Source: Vibrio barjaei
Lineage (GTDB): Bacteria > Pseudomonadota > Gammaproteobacteria > Enterobacterales > Vibrionaceae
Direction: 5' to 3'
Assembly (NCBI RefSeq): GCF_001639065.2
Contig: NZ_LQXO02000053.1
Location: 248,001-312,000, forward strand
Length of the DNA stretch: 64,000 nucleotides
Shown in pieces: positions 52,055 to 59,622 of the stretch (the first letter of the stretch is position 1; the number at the start of each line of letters is the position of its first letter). The notes under the pieces are model-generated. The model was given only the letters and a program-made list of their open reading frames with translations. It was not told where the DNA came from and made no database searches. The position numbers were made by a program, and so were the translations under genes.

Positions 52055-53569
52055 TGTTTTAATTAGTTCATCGATTCTTAGTTTAAAAGCTTCATTACAA
52101 TGCGTACTAGTTTTTAGCTTCTCCAACCAACGAACGTCTGAGGCTCTCATATTGAGTTGATCATCAGCCTCCAAGTGTTTGAGCATAGCATCAATGTCAC
52201 TAGTAGATAGCCACTCCAAATAGTCACAAAATGTTCGCCAAGTTGACCAACATTTACCCCGCTCTGATGGTGCCGACCAACGCAAAATATCAATAATGTG
52301 AAGGATCCTAGGCTCAAAAACTGGCGAGTTCGGAAATGGAGATATTCTCAAAACATTCATGAAAGGTTTGCTAGCAGTATAAAAGTCCCATACTCCATCT
52401 GTTTTTGAGCATGCTTTTAGAACCGACATATGGAACTGATCACGAACCTCTTCAGAAGGGTAACGGCTTTTATTAGATATAGTGACAACAGCCTGAATGA
52501 ACTGGTCAACCTCTCTGTATGACATTCTATTTTCGGGTTGTAGTAACTCACCACCAAACTCTTTATAGAGCACCGGATAAGATAAGATCTCAACTAATGC
52601 AGAAATCGCTTGATCTCGAGACTCCTTATTGTTGAAACTATTGAGAATATCTTCGTCTTTTATAGGCTTATTTTCTACGATTTTTGTAGAGAGCTCCCTC
52701 AAACGACCTTCAATATTTTTGTATTGGATTAAGAAACGCTTATTTGATTTTTTGTACTCGGTGTACTCTTTAGCGAGATCTTCAAGAAACTCACCTATTT
52801 CAGCTTTTATGATAAAGATGTTTTTATCTTGGAATAATAAGCGAGACTCTTCTAACACATTATTACTTACACTTGGGTGAACAATCATAAATGCAGGGGG
52901 CTTCTCTTCACCCAAATCGGCGTAAACTTCATCATAGAGAAAGCCAATATTTGGATCCGTTAAGCTGTAGCCGATAAATATCGGAGATGCTTCCGAGAAT
53001 AGAGTGTAAATTTTACGATTCAAATAAGTGTCTTCACGTTGAAATGAAAAGTACTGACTCTGGGTCACGACGATTGAATCTGGTCGACCTAAATCTCCGT
53101 GAATTTTGAATATATTTTTTCCATTGCTTGCGACTTTAGGGCACGAGTCCTTTCTAACAACGACATTGGCTAATCCATCAAAGATACTTTCGAGCAAATT
53201 ATCCCAATTAGTAGTAACTATCATGTTAGGTGCAAGAACCCGGAAGCGTCTTACCCAACTAGGATCAGCAACCTCCTTCTTGAGATCTAGTAGAGCCTCT
53301 GAAACAAGCGAATTAAACTCATATTCAGAATAATTGTGATGATTTCTAGCAAAAGAGAAAAGTAGCTCGGCAGCTTTTAGAGGATTGCTCAGATCCAATA
53401 CTAACGGATACTCGATTTTCTTGCTTATCTCTACAAGAACATCCCCCCAACTCCCATAACCAAAATTATAAGAAAAACCTGAACCAACCCAAAAGAAGTA
53501 GTTTTCGGTAAAGACTGATGCAAAAAGACTCTGCTTTGCATCTTCAGACAATTGTTCAATACAACTCAT
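52052..53569 (-). CDS. SIR2-domain (SIR2_2-like) protein, probable defence NADase
   Basis: 505 residues. The SIR2-like Rossmann domain covers about residues 15-270: nucleotide motif WVGSGFSYNFG (28-38), TTNWDNLLE with the conserved Asn121, KIHGDLGRP with the catalytic-type His157 and the GYSLTDPNIGF strand (200-210). The remaining 235 residues are alpha-helical, with no recognised domain. SIR2 proteins in bacteria are often NADases that starve infected cells of NAD in anti-phage systems (DSR1/DSR2, Thoeris ThsA, SIR2-APAZ, SIR2-HerA). Start at 53569 is supported by AGGATAG. The gene lies 16 bases from an attC site, so it is an integron cassette. No second defence gene of a known system accompanies it. 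Confidence 0.85.
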   Translation of the reverse strand: MSCIEQLSEDAKQSLFASVFTENYFFWVGSGFSYNFGYGSWGDVLVEISKKIEYPLVLDLSNPLKAAELLFSFARNHHNYSEYEFNSLVSEALLDLKKEVADPSWVRRFRVLAPNMIVTTNWDNLLESIFDGLANVVVRKDSCPKVASNGKNIFKIHGDLGRPDSIVVTQSQYFSFQREDTYLNRKIYTLFSEASPIFIGYSLTDPNIGFLYDEVYADLGEEKPPAFMIVHPSVSNNVLEESRLLFQDKNIFIIKAEIGEFLEDLAKEYTEYKKSNKRFLIQYKNIEGRLRELSTKIVENKPIKDEDILNSFNNKESRDQAISALVEILSYPVLYKEFGGELLQPENRMSYREVDQFIQAVVTISNKSRYPSEEVRDQFHMSVLKACSKTDGVWDFYTASKPFMNVLRISPFPNSPVFEPRILHIIDILRWSAPSERGKCWSTWRTFCDYLEWLSTSDIDAMLKHLEADDQLNMRASDVRWLEKLKTSTHCNEAFKLRIDELIKT

Positions 53570-53584
53570 AACTATCCTATTAAA

Positions 53585-53689
53585 ACATAACGCTTTACTA
53601 AGTGGCGCTTACGTAATACCTACCAAACGCGTTTTCCTTCAGGCCAAAACCGCCGAACGTTACGCGTCCACTTAAGTAACTTGTTAGGC
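53585..53689 (-). repeat. attC recombination site between the SIR2 and HNH cassettes
   Basis: On the minus strand it runs from R'' GCCTAAC (53683-53689, overlapping the HNH stop codon) to R' GTTATGT (53585-53591), 105 bases. The inner arms pair as TTACTTAAGTGGACGCGTAACG with TTACG...CCACTTAGTAA, leaving extrahelical bases, the imperfect fold an integron integrase recognises. R' departs from the GTTRRRY consensus at one position (GTTATGT). The SIR2 start follows 16 bases further on. Confidence 0.8.
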
Positions 53690-54505
53690 TAATTTTTCCT
53701 CGATACTAAGAGCCAATATTGCTAACTGTTCGTTGAATACTTTACTGTCGATTGAATAGTGAGCTCTTCTGTGACATGTCGGACAAAGAGCTATAACATT
53801 TTCTGGATAATCAGCGCCACCGTCCGCAAGCCGAGTTAAATGATGCACTTCTAAGTAAGGACCTGATTTGGTCTCAAAAGGTGATTTTGCTCCACAGCCT
53901 TCACAAATTCCACCCGCACGCTTCTTTGCATACAATTTGATGGCTTCGCTACGGTAACGGACATAAATGACTTGTTCTTTGGGGTCTAAGTTACTCGGAG
54001 TAACTGAAGTAGCAATGTCACGCAGTTGCTTGAGTGACTTACTTCGAGTTGGCTTTGTTAAGTACGCTGCTTTAGGGCTTTCTACATTTGAAAGCCTTGG
54101 TTGTGAAAGTACATCTAAGTGAAAAATGAACGCATTACGAAGCTGACCATTTTTGTCCGGACGTTGTTCAATATGGTGTTCAATGTAGTTACACACTCCG
54201 ACAAAACGGACAAAACCTTTCGAGGTCGATTCAAACAGCAGTATTTCTTTTTTATTTTTCTGGTGCTCGAAGATTGCCAAATTCCCTTTGGCCATCTGCA
54301 TGTCACCTTCCTGCCCCTCTCCCGTGTATCTGAATATACCATCAGGACCAAATCCATCTGAATAACCGAACTCTTCGCCAGCGTCACTGGTAAATATAAA
54401 AACGTAAGGATGTTGAGCAGGTGTTGCAATGCCACCATACTGTTGTCCTTTGTACACTCCATGAATTTCAGAACGACGGTTATAGATTTTTCCAACTTCG
54501 AACAA
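53684..54505 (-). CDS. HNH endonuclease with an N-terminal SRA-like domain
   Basis: 273 residues. The N-terminal half (about 1-135) resembles the SRA/YDG-like part of ScoMcrA-type nucleases: HGVYKGQQYGGIATPAQHPY, FRYTGEGQEGDMQMAKGN and VRFVGVCNYIEHHIEQ. A linker leads to a C-terminal HNH domain: C201-x2-C204, LEVHHLTRLADGG (His221/His222), Asn236 in ENVIALCP and C241-x2-C244-H245. SRA domains bind modified bases, so this could be a type IV, modification-dependent restriction enzyme. Starts with TTG at 54505 after AAGGAG. Cassette gene between two attC sites. Confidence 0.85.
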   Translation of the reverse strand: MFEVGKIYNRRSEIHGVYKGQQYGGIATPAQHPYVFIFTSDAGEEFGYSDGFGPDGIFRYTGEGQEGDMQMAKGNLAIFEHQKNKKEILLFESTSKGFVRFVGVCNYIEHHIEQRPDKNGQLRNAFIFHLDVLSQPRLSNVESPKAAYLTKPTRSKSLKQLRDIATSVTPSNLDPKEQVIYVRYRSEAIKLYAKKRAGGICEGCGAKSPFETKSGPYLEVHHLTRLADGGADYPENVIALCPTCHRRAHYSIDSKVFNEQLAILALSIEEKLA

Positions 54506-54521
54506 TGAACTCTCCTTATTT

Positions 54522-54644
54522 GCCTAACGCCTTGTTAAGTAGCAGCTAACTGCCTCTACACTCAAACATGGCCACCATAATCACTAAACTCGACCAAACC
54601 AAAATCGCCGACTGTTAGCTGTCTGCTTGAACAATTTGTTAAGT
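54522..54644 (-). repeat. attC recombination site between the HNH and membrane-protein cassettes
   Basis: Runs from R'' ACTTAAC (54638-54644, overlapping the membrane-gene stop) to R' GTTAGGC (54522-54528), 123 bases. Both boxes match RYYYAAC and GTTRRRY. The inner arms TTGTTCAAGCAGACAGCTAA and TTAGCTGCTACTTAACAA are complementary apart from a few extra bases. The HNH start lies 17 bases beyond R', a normal cassette spacing. Confidence 0.85.
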
Positions 54645-55316
54645 TTCTTTTTCGTCGCGCTCATCTCGTGACCTTTTTAGTTTTACACTCACGAGCATTG
54701 CAACTGTTGCAAGTAATACTGATGCTAAAACTGTTACGGTTGGCAAGGTAATATTTATCAGCTCTTTGATTGGTGACGACAACGTGGGTTTGTCTAGCAC
54801 TGTCGATAACGCAACTGCCATAGTGCCCATTGCAGCCGTGACCCCCAACATAGCACTCATTCTTTCTGTCTGCTTTTGTCGATATTCAGATTCTATGGAA
54901 CTACGTTCAACTCGCAAAGACAAAGCCGCATCTGTAGTTTTCTCTTTAGTCACTAAATGAGCTAGTGTTTCACAGTAGTTTTTTTTCGTTTCAGAAGAGA
55001 TAAAACTTGAATCCATTATTTCTTTTATCAATTCTTCAGCTATTTGTTTAGGTTGGTATACATCATCTCGCTCAACTCTGTATTTTCGAGCGGTTGCATT
55101 TATTAGCGATGTTAATACTTCATTGTCTGGAATATGCCCTTCCGATATACCTGGACGAAGTGCATAAACGACCTCTTTGTTAACCGCTGAAATCTTTTGA
55201 GCATACTCTTTGTTATCTTTTTTGGAGAAAAGGTAGCGAGTGATCAGAGTTACGATCAAGCCGCTAAGTATTCCCCCACCAATACCAACCACCCAAGAAT
55301 TATTTAATAGATCCAC
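54639..55316 (-). CDS. Hypothetical membrane protein, 225 aa
   Basis: Three hydrophobic segments: one near the N-terminus (residues about 8-28, VVGIGGGILSGLIVTLITRY) and two at the C-terminus (about 153-172 and 187-210). The long middle part is a charged, helical cytoplasmic domain (YAQKISAVNKEVVYALRPGI... with RKYRVERDDVYQ), and the tail is highly charged (KLKRSRDERDEKE). I do not recognise the family. Starts with GTG at 55316 after AAGGAG. Cassette gene upstream of the HNH and SIR2 cassettes; an accessory role with them is possible but not shown. Confidence 0.65.
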   Translation of the reverse strand: MDLLNNSWVVGIGGGILSGLIVTLITRYLFSKKDNKEYAQKISAVNKEVVYALRPGISEGHIPDNEVLTSLINATARKYRVERDDVYQPKQIAEELIKEIMDSSFISSETKKNYCETLAHLVTKEKTTDAALSLRVERSSIESEYRQKQTERMSAMLGVTAAMGTMAVALSTVLDKPTLSSPIKELINITLPTVTVLASVLLATVAMLVSVKLKRSRDERDEKET

Positions 55317-55330
55317 ATACTCTCCTTGAA

Positions 55331-55366
55331 ACTTAACGCTTATTAGACGGATTTAATCCGCCTAAC
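55331..55366 (-). other. Possible attachment-site remnant before the membrane-protein cassette
   Basis: Minus strand GTTAGGC, a hairpin (AGGCGGAT/ATCCGTCT), then GTTAAGT: both boxes match the GTTRRRY core, and the second lies 15 bases before the gene. No R'' partner with a complementary arm is visible upstream, so I call it only a candidate half-site or attI-like site. The rest of the 55317-55522 gap holds AT-rich sequence and the terminator below. Confidence 0.35.
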
Positions 55367-55446
55367 TTCCCCACACAATGCAAAACTTACCCCTAACTTT
55401 CAATCACCTACAACAAAAAATGCAAATGCAGTTGCATATTAAACAG

Positions 55447-55466
55447 AAAAAGCGGAATTATTCCGC
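55447..55466 (-). terminator. Terminator after the zinc-ribbon gene
   Basis: Minus strand GCGGAATAATTCCGC (six-bp stem, three-base loop) followed by TTTTT. It lies about 57 bases past the stop of the gene ending at 55523. Confidence 0.75.
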
Positions 55467-55522
55467 CTAATGTAGGTAAATACGGATTTCTAGTCCTGCG
55501 AAGCACGCTTGAATGGTTATCG

Positions 55523-55753
55523 TCAGTCTTCGATGGTTTTAGTCCCGCATTGTTCGCAAATACAATGACGTGAGAAATCGTCCATCGAGGCCAGAAATGC
55601 GCCAAAAGCCCACCCTTTCAAAAAGCCAGTCAAAAACTCTTTGCGTTTACGCTTTTTGTCTTCTTTGAATGGGCTTTCTTTGCGTACCAATACGACGACG
55701 TGGTCAGTGTTTTTCCCGCAAACACTGCAATAACGGTTTTCTCTTTTTTCCAT
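55523..55753 (-). CDS. Small zinc-ribbon protein, 76 aa
   Basis: CSVCGKNTDHV at the N-terminus and CICEQCGTKTI at the C-terminus give two CxxC pairs; between lies a basic patch (KEDKKRKRKEF) and a hydrophobic segment (GFLKGWAFGAFLASMDD). It shares this layout with 35514 and 45251. The Met at 55753 is preferred over a GTG next to it. Function unknown. Confidence 0.72.
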   Translation of the reverse strand: MEKRENRYCSVCGKNTDHVVVLVRKESPFKEDKKRKRKEFLTGFLKGWAFGAFLASMDDFSRHCICEQCGTKTIED

Positions 55754-55922
55754 CACGGCTACCGCACTCTTTTTAGCAAGAGCAAGCTGTTGATTTTGTT
55801 AAAGTCTGTTAATGAGCGTTACTTTATGAAATTGTGGCACAGGATACTGTTAACTTGGTTGCATAATTGATATGCAATCAATGTCGATTATTCGTACATA
55901 GGTGAGATGGGACTGATTTTGG

Positions 55923-56186
55923 CTAACGCTTTTCGCAGTCTTTCTTGTTTTTGATGAGATTAGTGAGTGCAGTGGCTTCGGTGCGTTCAGCGGATTGGTA
56001 GGCTTCGAAAACGTCGCCGTTGTGGTAGCCCATAATGTGTAACGTGACTTGAATGATAAAAGTGAAGAAGCCGATAATCAGAGTCAGGAAAGGAACTACG
56101 CCAAATTGTTCTAACCACAATAACGCAGCGGAAATCATAACGACAACCAATGCCGTTATGGCTTTGTTTTTACTAGACAGTGTCAT
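55923..56186 (-). CDS. Hypothetical small membrane protein, 87 aa
   Basis: Two hydrophobic segments (about residues 9-25 and 31-50: ALVVVMISAALLWLEQFG and FLTLIIGFFTFIIQVTLHIM) then a polar tail ending in DCEKR. Inner membrane, not recognised. It lies just beyond the zinc-ribbon gene, in the same direction. Confidence 0.6.
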   Translation of the reverse strand: MTLSSKNKAITALVVVMISAALLWLEQFGVVPFLTLIIGFFTFIIQVTLHIMGYHNGDVFEAYQSAERTEATALTNLIKNKKDCEKR

Positions 56187-56365
56187 ACAACCACCACTCT
56201 ACTTTTCGTCTGAGTTCATCCTAACGCCAATGCGTTGCACATAATTGGGGTGAGTTCACGAAGCCGAAATACAGAGTACAGAATAGGAATAACTGTGAGC
56301 TAAGCCGCTTTACAACATACTTTACGATTGAGGCTTTAAAATTAGGTTTAAAAGCGGCGCTGCTA

Positions 56366-57208
56366 TTAGAGAATGGACACATCCTGCCATTTGCCATCAA
56401 GTAAGATACGCTGCTGTTGATACCCCGCGTCTAATAGGATTTCTCGACACTTCTCGTGATACACACCTAAGTGATGAGGCGCGTGAGCGTCGGCGTTAAT
56501 CTGTACTGGGATATTCTTTGCTTTAGCATGCTTAAGTAGCCAAGGGGATGGATAAACATCGTCGGTTGCGCCGCGCAGCATACCGCCATAATTGACCTCC
56601 AATATCACGCCAGCCTTTGCAACTGCGTCTAGTGTGGCAATGGCGATCTCTTGGTACCAGCTATCTTGTTCATCAAAGAAAGCGAGCGCTTTATTGTGCT
56701 TTTTGACCAAGTCGTAATGACCTAAAATATCAAACCCACCAGCTTCGCATAACTCTCGAACGCGCTGGTAATAGACTTCAATCATCGAGCGCGCGCTGCC
56801 GTTGTGCACTTCATCCAACAACACTTTAAATTCATCGTGTGGGCCGTCGACACTAAGCATAGAATAATGCTCGTTTGGGGCGTCTAATGTATGAACCGAG
56901 CCAATCTTATAGTCGAGGGGATACGCGTCCCACTTCGTATCGCTTGGCGCAGTCAAACCAACGATAAAGTCGATTTCTAATCCTAAATACACGTCAATGT
57001 CAGAACGATCTTTTTGCTGTTTAATGTCGGCAACGTAGGCCTCTAGGTTTTCCGCTAACATGCAGAAATCGTTGTCGAAAGGCAAAGGAGCGTGAGAGCT
57101 AAAGCCCACCGATTTAAAACCAAGGGATACGGCTTTATCCACCATCTCTTTTGGTGTTCCTTTCCCATCACAATAGTGACAATGCATATGGTAGTTGCTT
57201 AGTAACAT
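56366..57208 (-). CDS. PHP-domain histidinol-phosphatase-like phosphoesterase
   Basis: 280 residues from the Met at 57208, whose GGAG lies eight bases upstream; the open frame runs to 57271 without support. PHP fold: NYHMHCHYCDG gives the first metal site, GFSSHAPLPFDND another, LEIDFIVGLTAP and HYDLVKKHNK the middle, and VQINADAHAPHHLGVYH the last His/Asp set. Trinuclear metal site expected. Family activity: histidinol-phosphate phosphatase (HisJ), last-but-one step of histidine synthesis, or a general phosphodiesterase. Context does not help, as no his genes are near. Confidence 0.86.
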   Translation of the reverse strand: MLLSNYHMHCHYCDGKGTPKEMVDKAVSLGFKSVGFSSHAPLPFDNDFCMLAENLEAYVADIKQQKDRSDIDVYLGLEIDFIVGLTAPSDTKWDAYPLDYKIGSVHTLDAPNEHYSMLSVDGPHDEFKVLLDEVHNGSARSMIEVYYQRVRELCEAGGFDILGHYDLVKKHNKALAFFDEQDSWYQEIAIATLDAVAKAGVILEVNYGGMLRGATDDVYPSPWLLKHAKAKNIPVQINADAHAPHHLGVYHEKCREILLDAGYQQQRILLDGKWQDVSIL

Positions 57209-57396
57209 GGTTGACTCTCCAAACCCGTTAATCCTTATTTTAGCTATGGATATAGTAACCCTGGTTATCATCCAAGCAAGCGATAACTGCCTTGATTTAG
57301 CGCTGATTTTGTAAAGTGGTGTGAGGAGCCATCGCGCAAAAGTAAAGCCGCAGTATAAACACCGCGGCTCTTATCTAACTGATTAGCAATAAAGGA

Positions 57397-58041
57397 TTAG
57401 AAGTATTGAGTACGCTCCGCTAAGCCGAATTGACGGCGGAAGCAGTTTTCGCTCATTGGATTGTTGGAATATTTTCCTAACCCGGTTGTCCAGAGTTCTT
57501 CATCTTTCCCATCCATCTTTGTACCTTGAAGACAATGGAGCGAGTGAATGAGCTCGTGAGCAAGTACGACATAAGGTTCCGCTTTTTCACCTTTGCGCGT
57601 CATCACCTGCACGTTAGTGAAATGCATATAACACACTGAGCCAGTGGCGTTGGTGGCTGCGGTTTGATTGACAGCGGAGTTATGACTACCACCAGCCATC
57701 CAGAACGGACAACCCTGGGGAGCAAACCTTGCTTGATTACTCGCAGTCATACCCGTTACGTTTGCTTGACCATCGCTGTCATAGAGCACATCACGCTTAA
57801 AGCCACTTTGAGTGAAGTTAAGGTGTGTTGGCACACAAATGACGTTGATGTTGTTAGGGAACGAGCCTCGCGCCGCAGGCTTAGCCGCTTGAATTTCAGA
57901 GAGCAGCGATTTGCCCGCTGATACTTGTTTAAGTTTTCTTAGGTTCTCTTCCATGATTGGTCGAAAAAAGGGATTTTTGCTTGGATCGTACTGAACAGCG
58001 AATCCGGGGAAGTTATTAAGTACTTGCGTAATTAATGCCAT
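57397..58041 (-). CDS. M91-family (NleD-type) zinc metalloprotease
   Basis: 214 residues with HELIHSLHCLQG at 162-173 giving the HExxH zinc site and an acidic pair (EELWTTGLG) soon after as the third ligand region. SENCFRRQFGLAERTQYF at the C-terminus resembles the end of Pseudomonas HopH1 and E. coli NleD, type III effectors that cleave host kinases. The rest lacks a signal peptide. AGAGG stands six bases before the ATG. No secretion apparatus or chaperone is near, so the release route and target are open. Also possible: a toxin loaded by another system, or a phage or cassette cargo. Confidence 0.8.
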   Translation of the reverse strand: MALITQVLNNFPGFAVQYDPSKNPFFRPIMEENLRKLKQVSAGKSLLSEIQAAKPAARGSFPNNINVICVPTHLNFTQSGFKRDVLYDSDGQANVTGMTASNQARFAPQGCPFWMAGGSHNSAVNQTAATNATGSVCYMHFTNVQVMTRKGEKAEPYVVLAHELIHSLHCLQGTKMDGKDEELWTTGLGKYSNNPMSENCFRRQFGLAERTQYF

Positions 58042-58302
58042 AGCTTACCTCTATTTGAATACTCGACTACTCACTCAATGTTCATCCTGAACCGATCATT
58101 GCGATGATCGTATTGAGTTAATACTTAGTGTAGTCACTATTCAGAGGTTGTAGGCATAAAATGGAATTTTTCGTGCTAGATCATGAAGATTGGTATATCG
58201 ACAAGAGCCAGTGGCATTCTGGCTCCTATACACTAATTCTGTTTGGGACTAAGTTTACACAGCGACTTGGTTAGCAAACAGCGACGTTACGTAGCGGTAA
58301 GA

Positions 58303-59415
58303 TTACATGGCGGCAAGCGCAACTTTTCTTTCCTTATTCACCACACAGAAGTTACCGCGCTTAGTACGACATTTTGAGCAGCGCTCACACTCTACTGGCG
58401 CTCGATCACCCTGTTTCCAACGCTTAATCAACCTAGGCTCTGATAACAATGGGCGTGAAAGTGCGAAGTACTCAATACCGGTATTTTCTGCAATCGATTC
58501 AATCGCAGCAATATCCGTCAAACCACCAACTGTAATTACAGGAATGTTCACTTCTTGGCTAATCGCATGACCGTATTCGTGAAAATAGCCTTCCTCTTGA
58601 ATGGTATAACCATCGTGAGTTTCGCCAACCATAGTGTTAGCTTTGCCGTGGATATTGCCAGAGATAACCAGCGCATCAACACCCATCGATTCAAGGGTTT
58701 TACATACCACTCGCGTTTCATCGAACGCTAAACCGCCTTCAAAAAACTCGGTAGCTGTCAGTTTTACCAAAATCGGGAAGTCATCACCAACTTGCTCGCG
58801 GCAAGCTTGATAGATTTCAACTAAGAATCGCATGCGGTTTTCTAAGCTACCGCCATATTCATCATCGCGACGGTTATAGTACGGGCTCAGGAACTGGTTA
58901 ATCAGATAGGTATGTGCAGCATGCAGTTCTACCCCATCAAAACCTGACTGTTTCGCTCTTAACGTTGCTTTAGCAAAGGCATCAACAATGTAGTCAATCT
59001 CTGCTTTTGTCATGGCTTTGCCTTGTGTTTGCGTACCCATTTCAGGGACATCACTCGGCGCAAAGATCACCCTTTCACCAACGTTAAACGTGGTTTTCGT
59101 GCCGCCATAAGCCAACTGCATTACAATCTTCGAATCATGCTGATGAACCAAATCGGTCAGCTTTTGGTACTCTTCGATAAAAGAGTCATCGTACATCCCC
59201 ATCATGCCAGCATTGGGTTTTTCTTCTTTTACGATGTTGGCATAGCCAGTCACAATAAGACCAACCTCACCTTGGGCAAGTTCTTCATAGATGGCGTAAA
59301 GCTTGTCAGTCATATGACCGTCTTCTGTCGCCATATTTTCCCAAGTTGCACTTCGCATGAAGCGGTTTTTCAGCACCAAATTGCCGATGCGACTCTCTGT
59401 GAACAAGTGGCTCAA
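58303..59415 (-). CDS. Old-yellow-enzyme family NADH:flavin oxidoreductase
   Basis: 370 residues of the FMN-binding OYE barrel. Landmarks: VLKNRFMRSATWENMATEDG, VMQLAYGGTKTTF, FDGVELHAAHTYLINQFLSP with the catalytic His pair, RRDDEYGGSLENRMRFLVEI (FMN phosphate region) and VITVGGLTDIAAIES. It ends in CERCSKCRTKRGNFC, four Cys spaced like a small metal or iron-sulfur site, so it belongs to the longer OYE/2,4-dienoyl-CoA-reductase-type branch but lacks the second FAD domain. Starts with TTG at 59415, GAGGAG seven bases upstream. Reduces an enone or nitro compound, substrate unknown. Confidence 0.9.
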   Translation of the reverse strand: MSHLFTESRIGNLVLKNRFMRSATWENMATEDGHMTDKLYAIYEELAQGEVGLIVTGYANIVKEEKPNAGMMGMYDDSFIEEYQKLTDLVHQHDSKIVMQLAYGGTKTTFNVGERVIFAPSDVPEMGTQTQGKAMTKAEIDYIVDAFAKATLRAKQSGFDGVELHAAHTYLINQFLSPYYNRRDDEYGGSLENRMRFLVEIYQACREQVGDDFPILVKLTATEFFEGGLAFDETRVVCKTLESMGVDALVISGNIHGKANTMVGETHDGYTIQEEGYFHEYGHAISQEVNIPVITVGGLTDIAAIESIAENTGIEYFALSRPLLSEPRLIKRWKQGDRAPVECERCSKCRTKRGNFCVVNKERKVALAAM

Positions 59416-59564
59416 CTCCAATCTCCTCAATGTACTGTTATGCTTATTATTGGTATCAAAAGCGAGGCGCGATAATACAGAGAATGGACGAGGTAAAACT
59501 TAATCTAGATTAATATATTGGCGTGCAATCAATGGAATGTTTGATTACTTCATTGGAATAGAAA

Positions 59565-59597
59565 CAAAAAAAGTCAGCCATAAACAACGGCCTGACT
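59565..59597 (-). terminator. Terminator after the hybrid kinase gene
   Basis: Minus strand AGTCAG-G-CC, loop, GGCTGACT followed by TTTTTTT: an 8-bp stem with one bulge and a clear T tract. Confidence 0.85.
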
Positions 59598-59622
59598 GAC
59601 TCATTTTTGTGACATTGTCACG

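Noticed and set aside
54115..54495. 126-residue minus-strand frame inside the HNH gene
   Set aside because: Shifted frame of the HNH gene without any domain; the real frame holds the SRA-like and HNH motifs.
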